Source: Bacillus sp. OxB-1
GTDB taxonomy: Bacteria > Bacillota > Bacilli > Bacillales_A > Planococcaceae
Direction of reading: 5' to 3'
Assembly (NCBI RefSeq): GCF_000829195.1
Contig: NZ_AP013294.1
Span: 2,367,001 to 2,431,000 of the forward strand
Length of the DNA: 64,000 nt
In this document: in pieces, positions 54,197-63,237 of the stretch
Layout of the letters: each line of letters starts with the position of its first letter
Numbering within the stretch: the stretch's first letter is position 1
Translations under genes and position numbers: made by a program
The notes under the pieces: generated by a model
What the model saw: only the letters and a program-made list of their open reading frames with translations
Databases searched by the model: none
Told to the model about the DNA's origin: nothing

Positions 54197-54700
54197 ATGA
54201 GCAAGAAAGTGTCTAGACGCCAATTCCTTAGCTATACATTGATGGGTACGGGCGGCTTCATGGCTTCCGCAATGCTGATGCCGATGGTTCGCTTTGCAAT
54301 CGATCCGGTCTTGCAAGCTTCTGGCGGCGGTGATTTCATCCCGACAGAGCATAAGGCGGCCGATCTTACGGAGGAGCCGGTTCGTGTCGACTTCACGATC
54401 AAGGATCGACAAGATGCTTGGTACAAGTCCGACGTATCCAACACGGCTTGGGTCTATAAAGAAGGCGATAAAATCATCGCGCTTTCCCCTGTCTGTAAGC
54501 ATTTGGGTTGTACGGTGAACTGGGGAGGGGACCCTGCGCATGCGAATGAATTCTTCTGCCCATGTCACGCAGGACGTTACTTGAAAAACGGTGAAAACGT
54601 AAAAGGGACCCCGCCAATCGGTCCACTTGACGAGTATGAAGTCGAAGTGGTAGATGGGCTTGTCTATCTCGGGAAAACAATACCGAACACATTAGTCTAA
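54197..54700 (+). CDS. qcrA: menaquinol-cytochrome c reductase Rieske iron-sulfur subunit
   Basis: 167 aa. N-terminal twin-arginine motif VSRRQFLSY followed by a hydrophobic span (YTLMGTGGFMASAMLMPMV), indicating Tat-dependent insertion. Rieske 2Fe-2S ligands: Cys100-x-His102 in CKHLGC and Cys121-x2-His124 in CPCH. Takes electrons from menaquinol to QcrC. ATG 54197 follows AGAGGAGGG. First of qcrABC. Confidence 0.96.
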   Translation: MSKKVSRRQFLSYTLMGTGGFMASAMLMPMVRFAIDPVLQASGGGDFIPTEHKAADLTEEPVRVDFTIKDRQDAWYKSDVSNTAWVYKEGDKIIALSPVCKHLGCTVNWGGDPAHANEFFCPCHAGRYLKNGENVKGTPPIGPLDEYEVEVVDGLVYLGKTIPNTLV

Positions 54701-54722
54701 AAAGTAAGGGGGTACGACCGAA

Positions 54723-55397
54723 GTGCTGAATAAAATTTATGACTGGGTTGACGAACGGTTGGATATCACCCCGATTTGGCGCGATATCGCTGACCACGAA
54801 GTACCTGAGCACGTAAACCCTGCACACCACTTTTCCGCATTCATTTATTGTTTCGGGGGATTGACGTTTTTCGTCACTGTCATCCAGATCTTATCCGGTA
54901 TGTTCTTGACGATGTATTATACACCGGACATTGAAAATGCTTGGAAATCCGTTTACTATCTTCAAAATGAAGTAGCTTTCGGTGAAATTGTGCGCGGGAT
55001 GCACCACTGGGGGGCATCGCTAGTCATCGTCATGATGTTCCTACATACATTACGTGTATTCTTTACAGGTTCTTACAAGAAGCCACGTGAATTGAACTGG
55101 GTTGTCGGCGTGTTGATTTTCGCTGTCATGCTCGGTCTCGGTTTCACAGGCTATCTATTACCATGGGATATGAAAGCGTTGTTCGCTACGAAAGTAGGGA
55201 TCGAGATTGCCGCTTCCGTCCCGTTCATCGGGGAATCGATCAAAATCCTTCTTGCAGGGGACTCGACTATCCTCGGTGCACAAACATTGACACGTTTCTT
55301 CGCGATTCATGTATTCTTCTTACCGGCTGCTTTGCTTGGGTTGCTTGCGGCACACTTTATCATGATCCGAAGACAAGGTATTTCCGGACCGCTATAA
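54723..55397 (+). CDS. qcrB: menaquinol-cytochrome c reductase cytochrome b subunit
   Basis: 224 aa; cytochrome b6-type N-terminal half with four spans. Haem-b histidines in MHHWGASLVIVMMFLHTLRVF and the second pair around FFAIHVFFLPAALLGLLAAHFIM. SYKKPRELNWVVGVLIF and GYLLPWDMKALF are family signatures. GTG 54723 follows GGGGG. Confidence 0.96.
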   Translation: MLNKIYDWVDERLDITPIWRDIADHEVPEHVNPAHHFSAFIYCFGGLTFFVTVIQILSGMFLTMYYTPDIENAWKSVYYLQNEVAFGEIVRGMHHWGASLVIVMMFLHTLRVFFTGSYKKPRELNWVVGVLIFAVMLGLGFTGYLLPWDMKALFATKVGIEIAASVPFIGESIKILLAGDSTILGAQTLTRFFAIHVFFLPAALLGLLAAHFIMIRRQGISGPL

Positions 55398-55443
55398 GAA
55401 AGCGAATAGGTCCAACGTTGATTTTATTTAAGGAGGGGACACT

Positions 55444-56214
55444 ATGCAGCGCGGTAAAGGGATGAAGTTTGTCGGGGACTCACGTATCAAGGCTGAAGGC
55501 AAGATGCCGAACGTCCCGAAAGACTACTCAGAATATCCTGGTAAAACGGAAGCATTCTGGCCGAACTTCCTTTTGAAGGAATGGATGGTCGGAGCTGTTT
55601 TCCTCATCGGTTACTTGATCTTAACAGTCGCTCATCCGTCTCCGCTTGAACGTCAAGCAGATCCGACGGACACGACATATATGCCGGTTCCGGACTGGTA
55701 CTTCCTTTCGATGTACCAATTGCTGAAATATGAGTTCGCTTCCGGACCATGGAACGTCATCGGAGCGATCATCATTCCTGGACTGGCTATGGGTGCTTTG
55801 ATGCTCGTGCCATTCATGGATACAACGAAAGAGCGCCGTCCGTTGAAACGCCCGCTTCCGACAGCATTCATGCTATTGACTTTCGCAGCACTTTTCTATT
55901 TGACTTGGGAATCTTACGTGAACCATGACTGGGAAGCTGCAAAAGCGCAAGGTGCGATTGTCGAAGAGGTTGAATTTGATGCGGAAGCAGAAGGGTATCA
56001 GATCTATGCCGCTTCTTCTTGTATCGGCTGTCACGGCGATGCCTTCCAAGGCGGGCTCGGTAAACCGCTTGCGGGAACCGGTCTGTCTCCGGAAGAAATC
56101 ATAACGATTGCACATGACGGGATTGGCGACATGCCTCCTGGAACTTGGGATGGCTCGGAGGAAGATCTCCAAGTCATGGCTGAATTCATCTCAGAATTGG
56201 GCAACGAAGAGTAA
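55444..56214 (+). CDS. qcrC: menaquinol-cytochrome c reductase fused cytochrome b/c subunit
   Basis: 256 aa. The N-terminal part resembles subunit IV (three spans, PDWYFLSMYQLLKYE, residues ~25-155), fused to a C-terminal c-type haem domain with CIGCHGDAFQGG. The c-haem is attached outside the membrane by the ResABC system encoded in this window. ATG 55444 follows GGAGGGG. A terminator follows. Confidence 0.96.
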   Translation: MQRGKGMKFVGDSRIKAEGKMPNVPKDYSEYPGKTEAFWPNFLLKEWMVGAVFLIGYLILTVAHPSPLERQADPTDTTYMPVPDWYFLSMYQLLKYEFASGPWNVIGAIIIPGLAMGALMLVPFMDTTKERRPLKRPLPTAFMLLTFAALFYLTWESYVNHDWEAAKAQGAIVEEVEFDAEAEGYQIYAASSCIGCHGDAFQGGLGKPLAGTGLSPEEIITIAHDGIGDMPPGTWDGSEEDLQVMAEFISELGNEE

Positions 56215-56260
56215 TACGGGTGGTATCGGATGCTTGATAGGCGTTCCGATTTGTCCGAAT

Positions 56261-56291
56261 AAAAAAGAGTCAGGAAACTGGCTCTTTTTTT
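56261..56291 (+). terminator. intrinsic terminator of qcrABC
   Basis: AAAAAAGAGTCAG and CTGGCTCTTTTTT form a 13-position stem (one G-T) capped by GAAA, followed by T's. Confidence 0.9.
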
Positions 56292-56333
56292 CATACATAC
56301 AAGTTATTTATTAAACCAATCGGAGAGGTGTCC

Positions 56334-56927
56334 ATGGGTTCCATAGTCAGACTAGGTTGGTCGATCTTATCGCATAAATCGTTTTTATGGATTTTGTTAT
56401 ATGTCAACATATTCGGGACGGTGTACGGATACTATTGGTATATGTGGCAGCTTCATATGACAGAACCGCTTTTCTGGATTTTCGTACCGGATAGTCCGAC
56501 AGCGAGCCTGTTTTTTTGCTTGGCACTTCTCGGCTGGATTGTCGGACGGAATTTCAAACTGGTGGAAGCGCTCGCTCTCATCACTTTGGTGAAGTATGGT
56601 CTGTGGGCCGTCGTCATGAATTTGCTGACACTATGGGAAACGGGTTCTCTTGACCCGACCGGCTGGATGCTCGTCGCCTCTCATTTTGCCATGGCGGTCC
56701 AAGCAGTATTGTACAGCTCATTTTACCGGTTCGGCATCGTTCATATCGCATTGGCCGCCATCTGGACATTGCATAACGATGTGATTGACTATGTATTCGG
56801 TCAAATGCCGATTTATTATGACATCATGAAGTATATGCAGCCGATCGGCTATTTCACATTCTGGCTCTCGTTGGCGTGTATCACGCTTGCGTATTGGGTA
56901 TGGAGGAAGAGAACGCAACCGGAATAG
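56334..56927 (+). CDS. ypjA: DUF1405 membrane protein (YpjA-like)
   Basis: 197 aa, about six spans; the segment ILLYVNIFGTVYGYYWYMWQL near the start and ALAAIWTLHNDVIDYVFGQMPIYY fit the DUF1405 family. It follows qcrABC in Bacillus. Function unknown. ATG 56334 follows GGAGAGGTG; GTG 56328 is part of that site. Confidence 0.88.
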   Translation: MGSIVRLGWSILSHKSFLWILLYVNIFGTVYGYYWYMWQLHMTEPLFWIFVPDSPTASLFFCLALLGWIVGRNFKLVEALALITLVKYGLWAVVMNLLTLWETGSLDPTGWMLVASHFAMAVQAVLYSSFYRFGIVHIALAAIWTLHNDVIDYVFGQMPIYYDIMKYMQPIGYFTFWLSLACITLAYWVWRKRTQPE

Positions 56928-56995
56928 CAAATAGTTGCGGTACTGCCCGGGGCATATTAAAATGAAGAGTAGAAAGAAAGGGGAGGAAACTGAAA

Positions 56996-57664
56996 ATGTT
57001 TTGGATTTACTTCGCAGCGATTATCATCTTGCCGCTCTATGCACAATTCAAAGTGAAAAGTACGTATAAAAAATATGCAAAAGTCCGCTCGACATCCGGC
57101 ATGACAGGAGCCGAAGTGGCTCGTCTCATCTTGGATCACAACGGGCTCCACAATGTGAAAGTCGTGGAAGGCCAAGGATTTCTGAGCGATCATTATAATC
57201 CGCTCACGAAGACAGTCGCTTTGTCACCGCAAAACTATCGGGAAGCATCGGTTGCGGGAACAGCTGTCGCAGCCCACGAGGTCGGACATGCGATTCAGGA
57301 TAAGGAAGCCTATTCATTCTTGCGTTTGCGCCATCGAATGGTGCCTGCCGTCAATTTGACTTCCAATGCTTCTTGGATTTTCATTATGATCGGCCTGATT
57401 TTCTCCAGCATGAATTCCATGCTGTTGATCGGGATTCTTCTGTTGGCGGTCGGGGTCGTCTTCCAACTTGTCACATTGCCAGTGGAGTTCAATGCTTCCA
57501 GCCGCGCTATGAATCAAATCGTGGAGCTCGGGATCATCCGCAACGAGGAAGAGCCGCACGCGAAAAAAGTGTTGAGCGCGGCCGCCATGACATATGTCGC
57601 AGCAGCAGCTGTCGCCGTGTTGGAGCTAATCCGACTTATCTTGATTTTCACGAACAGGGAATAA
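56996..57664 (+). CDS. yugP: YugP family zinc metallopeptidase
   Basis: 222 aa. Two N-proximal and C-terminal hydrophobic spans around a neutral zinc metallopeptidase core with AAHEVGHAIQDKE (HExxH) and a downstream glutamate in LPVEFNASSRA. NGLHNVKVVEGQGFLSDHYNPLTKTVALSPQNY is a family signature. The HEVGH box and length match YugP. In B. subtilis ypjB occupies this place, so yugP here is a rearrangement relative to that genome. ATG 56996 follows GGGGAGGA. Confidence 0.9.
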   Translation: MFWIYFAAIIILPLYAQFKVKSTYKKYAKVRSTSGMTGAEVARLILDHNGLHNVKVVEGQGFLSDHYNPLTKTVALSPQNYREASVAGTAVAAHEVGHAIQDKEAYSFLRLRHRMVPAVNLTSNASWIFIMIGLIFSSMNSMLLIGILLLAVGVVFQLVTLPVEFNASSRAMNQIVELGIIRNEEEPHAKKVLSAAAMTYVAAAAVAVLELIRLILIFTNRE

Positions 57665-57666
57665 GC

Positions 57667-57697
57667 AAAAGGCTGTCCGGAAAAGGACAGCCTTTTT
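57667..57697 (+). terminator. intrinsic terminator after yugP
   Basis: AAAAGGCTGTCC and GGACAGCCTTTT form a perfect 12-bp stem around a 6-base loop, then T's. Confidence 0.9.
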
Positions 57698-57709
57698 GGT
57701 TCTTGAAGA

Positions 57710-57778
57710 GGTGACAGTCACCTTTGCAATTTGGACACTATTCTGAATTGCGTTGGATTTGTAATGGTGACTGTCACC
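57710..57778. repeat. REP-like dyad with palindromic ends, overlapping the ypjC stop
   Basis: GGTGACAGTCACC (57710-57722) and its reverse complement (57766-57778) flank an inner inverted repeat, GCAATT with AATTGC (57726-57751). Each end is itself nearly palindromic. The right end covers the ypjC stop codon (57774-57776). The layout resembles REP-type dyads of Bacillales. Confidence 0.7.
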
Positions 57779-58646
57779 GATCGATTGGGCGTTTTTGTTC
57801 GTCGAGGGTGAAGCCTTCTCCCATGACGTCATGGACCTCGGTCAAGGTGACAAAGGCATGGGGGTCGACGGATGTGATGATGTTTTTCAGCCGCATGATC
57901 TCATTTCGCCCGACTACACAGTAGAGGATTTCCCGATCGCCTTTTGTGAAATGGCCGTATCCTCGGAAAACGGTCACGCCTCGGTCCATGTCCAACGTGA
58001 TTTTTGTCGCGATGGCGTCTGGGTGTTCCGAGATGATGAAGGCTCCCCTGGCGGCATAGGCCCCCTCTTGTACGAAGTCGATGACGCGGGCGCTGACGTA
58101 TAGGGCGACTAATGTGTACATCATCGAGCGATGATCCAAATAGACGATCCAGGAAACGGCCATGACGAGTGCGTCGAAAAGGAACATCGTTTTCCCCATG
58201 CTCCAGCCGATGTATTTATTCATCAGCCGCGCGATGATGTCGACGCCTCCCGTCGTTCCACCGTTGCGGAAAATGATGCCGAGGCCGACTCCGATGAAGA
58301 CACCGGCGAAGAGGGCGACGAGGAACATATCATCTTGCAGATGGATATCGATCTGGTATTTCATGAACAATTTCAGGAAAACGGATACGGCCACGGTGCC
58401 GATAATCGTGTAGATGAACATCCGCCTGCCGAGCAGTTTCCAGCCGAGGAAGAACATCGGGATGTTCAACACCAAGTTCATGATGGCCGGATCCCAGTCG
58501 AACGCAAAAAGCAAAATGAGCGTGATGCCGGTGAAGCCGCCTTCTGCCAGTGCATGCTGGATATTGAAATGCACAAGGCCGAAACTGAAAATGGCTGCGC
58601 CGAGAATGATGAATACGATGTTTTTGATTTTAATTGTTTCGAGCAA
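57774..58646 (-). CDS. ypjC: YitT/DUF2179 family membrane protein (YpjC-like)
   Basis: 290 aa. N-terminal membrane part with about five spans (NIVFIILGAAIFSFGLVHFNIQHALAEGGFTGITLIL, GVFIGVGLGIIFRNGGTTGGVDIIARLMNKY), and a C-terminal DUF2179 soluble domain (residues ~200-290, GAFIISEHPDAIATKITLDMDRGVTVFRGYGHFT). Transported substrate unknown. The start is TTG at 58646, after GAAGGGAG; in-frame codons upstream to 58688 are less plausible. Its stop lies in a REP-like dyad. Convergent with yugP. Confidence 0.88.
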   Translation of the reverse strand: MLETIKIKNIVFIILGAAIFSFGLVHFNIQHALAEGGFTGITLILLFAFDWDPAIMNLVLNIPMFFLGWKLLGRRMFIYTIIGTVAVSVFLKLFMKYQIDIHLQDDMFLVALFAGVFIGVGLGIIFRNGGTTGGVDIIARLMNKYIGWSMGKTMFLFDALVMAVSWIVYLDHRSMMYTLVALYVSARVIDFVQEGAYAARGAFIISEHPDAIATKITLDMDRGVTVFRGYGHFTKGDREILYCVVGRNEIMRLKNIITSVDPHAFVTLTEVHDVMGEGFTLDEQKRPIDR

Positions 58647-58751
58647 TCGTTGCACTCCCTTCTTTTGGTACAATAAAGCCATTATCAATGATATTTTTTA
58701 TTTTGACAATGTTGGTGGTAATGAATACGATGAGGTAGGGAGTTGACGTTT

Positions 58752-59090
58752 ATGCAACAAGCGAAGACATTGGAACACCTGCAACAAGAAGTCGATCAAT
58801 ACATAAATGGTTTCAAGGAAGGATACTTCCCCCCGATGGAACTGCTGGCCCGTCTCACGGAGGAGCTGGGGGAGCTTTCGAGGGAAGTGCAGCATGTCTA
58901 TGGAATGAAAAAGAAAAAGCCGGAAGAAGCGATCCGGTCAATGGAAGAAGAGGTGGGCGATCTGTTTTTCGTCCTCGTCTGCTTTGCCAATTCCCAAGGC
59001 ATCCGTTTGGATGATGCATTGAGCACCGTCTTGCAGAAGTTCAAAGTGCGGGATGCCGATCGCTGGACTAAAAAGGAGGAACCGAAATGA
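58752..59090 (+). CDS. ypjD: MazG-like nucleotide pyrophosphohydrolase (YpjD)
   Basis: 112 aa. All-alpha NTP pyrophosphatase: ELLARLTEELGELSREVQHVYG (EExxE) and SMEEEVGDLFFVLVCFAN (ExxD) give the metal-binding acidic residues. Substrate unproven; likely (d)NTP housecleaning. ATG 58752 is spaced 9 bases from AGGTAGGGAG; TTG 58743 is too close to it. Overlaps dapB by 4 bases (ATGA). Confidence 0.9.
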   Translation: MQQAKTLEHLQQEVDQYINGFKEGYFPPMELLARLTEELGELSREVQHVYGMKKKKPEEAIRSMEEEVGDLFFVLVCFANSQGIRLDDALSTVLQKFKVRDADRWTKKEEPK

Positions 59091-59887
59091 CAATCAAAGT
59101 GGCAATCGCAGGAGCACGGGGCCGTATGGGCACGACTGCAATCCAAGCGATCACGGAAGCGCCTGACATGGAAGTGGTGGCAGCGCTCGATTATAAATTC
59201 GAAGGACAATATATAAAGGATGGCGCAATCGTACCGGACGGAGGCGGGATTCCGATTTACACTTCGCTTGCCCACCTGGCCGATTTCGACAAGCCGGATG
59301 TCTTGCTTGATGTGACAGATCCGGACGCCGTTTTCCAAAATGCGACGGAGGCTATTTCATTTGGCATCCGGCCGGTAATCGGTACGTCGGGCTTGACTGC
59401 CGAGGAGATCGATACTTTGACCGATATGGCGCAAAAAGCCCAAATCGGCGGCATCATTGCGCCGAACTTCTCCATCGGTGCCGTGCTGATGATGAAATTC
59501 TCCGTCATGGCAGCCCGCTATCTTGGGGATGTCGAAATTCTGGAGATGCACCATGACCGCAAACTGGATGCGCCGTCCGGGACCGCAGTGAAGACGGCGG
59601 ATATGATCAAGGATGTCCGGACGCCGCATATCCAAGGTCATCCCGAAGAGCAGGAGCATCAACCGGGAGCGCGCGGAGCCGATGTGGACGGCATGAAAAT
59701 CCATAGTATCCGCCTGCCGGGACTGCTTGCCCACCAGCAAGTGCTGCTCGGCGGCGAAGGCGAATTGCTGAGCATCCGCCATGATTCATTCGACCGCAAG
59801 TCTTTCATGCCGGGTATTATCATGGCGATTCGTCACGTCATGGAAGGGGAAGACTTCATCTATGGATTGGAGAATATTATCGAGTAA
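59087..59887 (+). CDS. dapB: 4-hydroxy-tetrahydrodipicolinate reductase
   Basis: 266 aa. Lysine/DAP and dipicolinate pathway. VAIAGARGRMGTTAIQ binds NAD(P)H; GTSGLTAEEI, NFSIGAVLMMKF and the active-site EMHHDRKLDAPSGTAVKTA; SIRLPGLLAHQQVLLGGEGELLSIRHDS. Starts at ATG 59087 inside the MazG-like gene stop. bshA follows after 26 bases. Confidence 0.96.
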   Translation: MTIKVAIAGARGRMGTTAIQAITEAPDMEVVAALDYKFEGQYIKDGAIVPDGGGIPIYTSLAHLADFDKPDVLLDVTDPDAVFQNATEAISFGIRPVIGTSGLTAEEIDTLTDMAQKAQIGGIIAPNFSIGAVLMMKFSVMAARYLGDVEILEMHHDRKLDAPSGTAVKTADMIKDVRTPHIQGHPEEQEHQPGARGADVDGMKIHSIRLPGLLAHQQVLLGGEGELLSIRHDSFDRKSFMPGIIMAIRHVMEGEDFIYGLENIIE

Positions 59888-59913
59888 CCGAGGATCCGGA
59901 AGGGGGAGCGCGC

Positions 59914-61050
59914 GTGAATAAGCTGAAAGTGGGAGTCATCTGCTATCCTTCCTTAGGCGGTTCCGGCGTTGTCGCAACGGAACTGGGCAAAAAGATGGCG
60001 GAGCGGGGCCATGAGATGCATTTCATTTCATCGGGCCGCCCTTTCCGACTCACTGAAGAAAACCCCCGTATCTTTTTCCATGAAGTGAAAATCGAAGGGT
60101 ATGCCGTTTTCAGATATCCCCCCTATGATATCGCGCTCGCCAACGAAATAGCACAAGTGATCGTGGAGGAGCAGCTGGATCTGCTTCACGTCCATTACGC
60201 GGTGCCTCACGCGATTTCGGCGTCGCTGGCGAAGGACATGGCCCAATCCGATATCGGCATCATCACGACGCTGCACGGAACAGACGTCACGATCCTCGGG
60301 CACGACCCGGGATTGCGCAATACGGTCCGTTACGGCATCAACAAATCGGACCGGACGACCGCGGTCTCCGACTTTCTCGTGCAGGAAACGATGGAATTGA
60401 TCCGGCCGGATGGTCCGATTGCGCGAGTATATAATTTCATCGATGAACAACGTTATTATCCGGTCGACCCGGGACTGCTCAAGCAGGAACTCGGAATCCG
60501 CCGGGAAGAAAAAGTGATTATCCATATTTCGAATTTCAGGGAAGTGAAGCGGATTCCGGATGTCATTAGAAGTTTCCAAAAAGTGGTCGAACGAATGGCC
60601 GATGTCAAATTGCTGCTGGTCGGGGAAGGTCCGGAAAAACCGGAAATGGAAAGGCTCGTTGAGGAATTAAACCTTGGCCGCCACGTCATCTTCACTGGAA
60701 AACGGGATGATCTGCCTGAATTGCTCGCCATCAGCGATGTCATGTTCCATATGTCCGAAAAGGAAGCGTTCGGCTTGGTTCTGCTGGAAGCACTTGCATG
60801 CGGGGTGCCGTCCATCGCGACGGAGATCGGCGGCATTCCGGAAGTGATCGAAGATGGGGTCAACGGATTTCTCGTACCGCTTGGCGACTGCGAGGCAGCG
60901 GCGGCCAAGGCGCTCCTGCTGCTGAATGACAATGCGCTGCTTGATACGTTCAAAAGCCATGCCTTGGCGATCGCGAATGAAAAGTTCAATACGGAAACGA
61001 TCGTTTCCGAATATGAAACCATTTATTACGAGGTGGCGGGAAAAGCATGA
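59914..61050 (+). CDS. bshA: N-acetyl-alpha-D-glucosaminyl L-malate synthase BshA
   Basis: 378-aa GT4 glycosyltransferase, first step of bacillithiol synthesis (UDP-GlcNAc plus L-malate). CYPSLGGSGVVATELGKKMAERGHEMHFISSGRPFRL, LHGTDVTILGHD, VGEGPEKPEME, and SEKEAFGLVLLEALACGVPSIATEIGGIPEVIEDG. GTG 59914 follows AAGGGGGAG. In B. subtilis mgsA and bshB1 lie between dapB and bshA; both are absent here. Overlaps cca by 4 bases. Confidence 0.95.
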   Translation: MNKLKVGVICYPSLGGSGVVATELGKKMAERGHEMHFISSGRPFRLTEENPRIFFHEVKIEGYAVFRYPPYDIALANEIAQVIVEEQLDLLHVHYAVPHAISASLAKDMAQSDIGIITTLHGTDVTILGHDPGLRNTVRYGINKSDRTTAVSDFLVQETMELIRPDGPIARVYNFIDEQRYYPVDPGLLKQELGIRREEKVIIHISNFREVKRIPDVIRSFQKVVERMADVKLLLVGEGPEKPEMERLVEELNLGRHVIFTGKRDDLPELLAISDVMFHMSEKEAFGLVLLEALACGVPSIATEIGGIPEVIEDGVNGFLVPLGDCEAAAAKALLLLNDNALLDTFKSHALAIANEKFNTETIVSEYETIYYEVAGKA

Positions 61051-62237
61051 TCGAACAATTCGGGACTCCGGCAGGAAAGAAGGTCATTGCAGCTCTGGAA
61101 AAGGAAGGATACGAAGCGGTCTTTGTCGGGGGGGCTGTGCGGGATTTCCTGCTCGGCAAGCCGGCAAAAGATTTCGATATAGCGACATCAGCGGAACCGA
61201 CTGAGGTGAAGGCGGTATTTCCGAATACCGTCGACGTCGGAATTGCCCATGGCACCGTACTTGTCTTGCTCGACGGGGAAGCGATCGAAGTGACGACATA
61301 CCGGACGGAAGGGACGTATACGGACCATCGGCGGCCGGATGACGTCCAGTTTGTCCGGTCGCTGCAGGAGGATTTGGCACGCCGGGATTTCACGATCAAT
61401 GCGCTGGCAGTGACGCGGGAAGGCGAATTGATTGATCTGTTCGGGGGAAAAGACGATCTGCAGCAGGGCGTCATCCGGGCGATCGGCGAGGCGACGGAAC
61501 GGTTCGATGAAGACGCCCTCCGGATGGTCCGGGCCATCCGTTTCTCTTCCGTGCTCGATTTTACGATCGAGGACGACACTTGTGAAGCGATCAAGGAGAA
61601 GAGAGCGCTCCTTCGGCATATCGCCATCGAACGGATCAAAGCGGAGATGGATAAACTGTTTACCGGAACAAATCCCGTAAAAGCGTTCCGCTATGCAGCC
61701 GACACAGGACTGAGCAAAGTTTTGCCGCTTTTTCCGGAAGACGGAGCAGCACTTGCTCGGACAGCCCCGTACGAAACGGCATCGGAAGGCTGGGCCGGTT
61801 TGATGGCCGCCGGAAAATTCGGATCTTCCGAAGTGGCACGGGCTTATAAATTATCCAATCGGGAAAAGCAGTTTCTCCACGACGTCGAGGAATTGATGGA
61901 AAAACGGGCATTCCGTCCGTATGCAGTGGAGGATTTCTATACATATGCGATGGAAGTCCTTCTCGTCTGTGAAAAGCTTCTTCGCAAATTGGCTCCGGGA
62001 ATCGAGCCGACTTCATTCGACGAAATGGAAAGAAGGCACCGTGAGCTTCCGATCCGCTCGAAGGCGGACTTGGCGGTAAGAGGAAGCGATCTAATCGGCT
62101 GGGCCGGTGTCAAGGGCGGAAAATGGACCGGCGACTGGATACAAAAAATCGAATCGGCCGTTCTCCATAGGAAATGCACCAATGATCCGGACGATATAAA
62201 GGGATGGTTTTTGAATGAGTTCAATCGTGAAGAATGA
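61047..62237 (+). CDS. cca: CCA tRNA nucleotidyltransferase
   Basis: 396 aa. Adds or repairs the 3' CCA of tRNA. Class II nucleotidyltransferase: FVGGAVRDFLLGKPAKDFDIATSA (catalytic DxD), RRDFTINALAV and EDALRMVRAIRF in the neck. The class-typical C-terminal helical region follows. ATG 61047 shares ATGA with the bshA stop. It overlaps birA by 23 bases. Confidence 0.95.
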   Translation: MIEQFGTPAGKKVIAALEKEGYEAVFVGGAVRDFLLGKPAKDFDIATSAEPTEVKAVFPNTVDVGIAHGTVLVLLDGEAIEVTTYRTEGTYTDHRRPDDVQFVRSLQEDLARRDFTINALAVTREGELIDLFGGKDDLQQGVIRAIGEATERFDEDALRMVRAIRFSSVLDFTIEDDTCEAIKEKRALLRHIAIERIKAEMDKLFTGTNPVKAFRYAADTGLSKVLPLFPEDGAALARTAPYETASEGWAGLMAAGKFGSSEVARAYKLSNREKQFLHDVEELMEKRAFRPYAVEDFYTYAMEVLLVCEKLLRKLAPGIEPTSFDEMERRHRELPIRSKADLAVRGSDLIGWAGVKGGKWTGDWIQKIESAVLHRKCTNDPDDIKGWFLNEFNREE

Positions 62238-63198
62238 GTTGCTGAAAAGATTGTTCGAAGCGGGAGGCGAACCGGTTTCCGGGCAAGAGATCGCGGAACA
62301 GTTCGGCCTGTCGAGGACGGCGATCTGGAAATATGTCAAGGAACTGGAACAGGAAGGATATGAAATCGGCACAATCCGGAAAAAGGGATATTATTTGATC
62401 CAATCCCCGGACTTGGTGAACGAGGCGAACGTCCATAACTATTTGACTGCGAAAACGTACGGAAGGAATATCCTTTATTATGAGACGTGCCCATCGACGC
62501 AGCTCATCGCGCATGATGAAGCGCAGAACGGTGCTGCGGATGGAACGGTCGTCATATCGGAGGAACAGACGTCCGGAAAAGGGAGGCTGTCCCGGCCATG
62601 GAGTTCGGTGTCGGGCAAAGGTATTTGGATGAGCGTCATCGCGCGCCCGTCGCTCACGCCGCAGCAAGCGCCGCAATTGACGTTGGTGGCGGCGGTCGCC
62701 GTGACGCGCGCCATTGAAGATTTGACGGGCATCGAACCGGCGATCAAATGGCCGAATGACATTTTGGTCCATGGCCGGAAAGTGACCGGCATTTTGACTG
62801 AGCTCCAGGCAGATCCGGATCGGGTGAAGGCGATCATTTTGGGGATCGGCATGAACGTCAATCAGGACAAGGCCGATTTCCCTGAAGAATTGCAAGAAAT
62901 CGCCACTTCGCTGAAGCACGTCACCGGAAAAGATGTGAACCGGGCGGAAATGATCGCCAAAATATTGAGTTATCTCGAATTGTATGTTGATATGTACGTC
63001 AAAAATGGTTTCGCACCGATCAAGCTTATCTGGGAAGGGTACTCGAATACGATGGGCAAGCGGATTCGTGCCGTCATGCTCCATGAGACGATCGAGGGGA
63101 CGGCGGTCGGGATTTCCGATGAAGGCGTGCTCGAAGTCCGTCTCGATGACGGTTCGGTACGAGGGATTTTTTCGGCGGACATCGAAATTCCGAAATGA
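62215..63198 (+). CDS. birA: bifunctional biotin-protein ligase / biotin operon repressor BirA
   Basis: 327 aa. N-terminal HTH (GEPVSGQEIAEQFGLSRTAIWKYVKELEQEGYEI), central ligase domain with ISEEQTSGKGRLSRPWSS (biotinoyl-AMP loop), IKWPNDILVHGRKVTGIL, and a C-terminal SH3-like domain (ISDEGVLEVRLDDGSVRGIFSADIE). Both biotinylating and DNA-binding functions are expected. ATG 62215 lies inside cca; panB follows, as in B. subtilis. Confidence 0.95.
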   Translation: MSSIVKNELLKRLFEAGGEPVSGQEIAEQFGLSRTAIWKYVKELEQEGYEIGTIRKKGYYLIQSPDLVNEANVHNYLTAKTYGRNILYYETCPSTQLIAHDEAQNGAADGTVVISEEQTSGKGRLSRPWSSVSGKGIWMSVIARPSLTPQQAPQLTLVAAVAVTRAIEDLTGIEPAIKWPNDILVHGRKVTGILTELQADPDRVKAIILGIGMNVNQDKADFPEELQEIATSLKHVTGKDVNRAEMIAKILSYLELYVDMYVKNGFAPIKLIWEGYSNTMGKRIRAVMLHETIEGTAVGISDEGVLEVRLDDGSVRGIFSADIEIPK

Positions 63199-63202
63199 GT
63201 CG

Positions 63203-63231
63203 TATACAAAATAGTCTCAATTTGGTATAGT
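63203..63231 (+). promoter_or_regulatory. candidate promoter of panB
   Basis: TATACA (63203-63208), a 17-base spacer and TATAGT (63226-63231). Transcription would start near 63238, about 200 bases before panB. Confidence 0.5.
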
Positions 63232-63237
63232 AATGTC

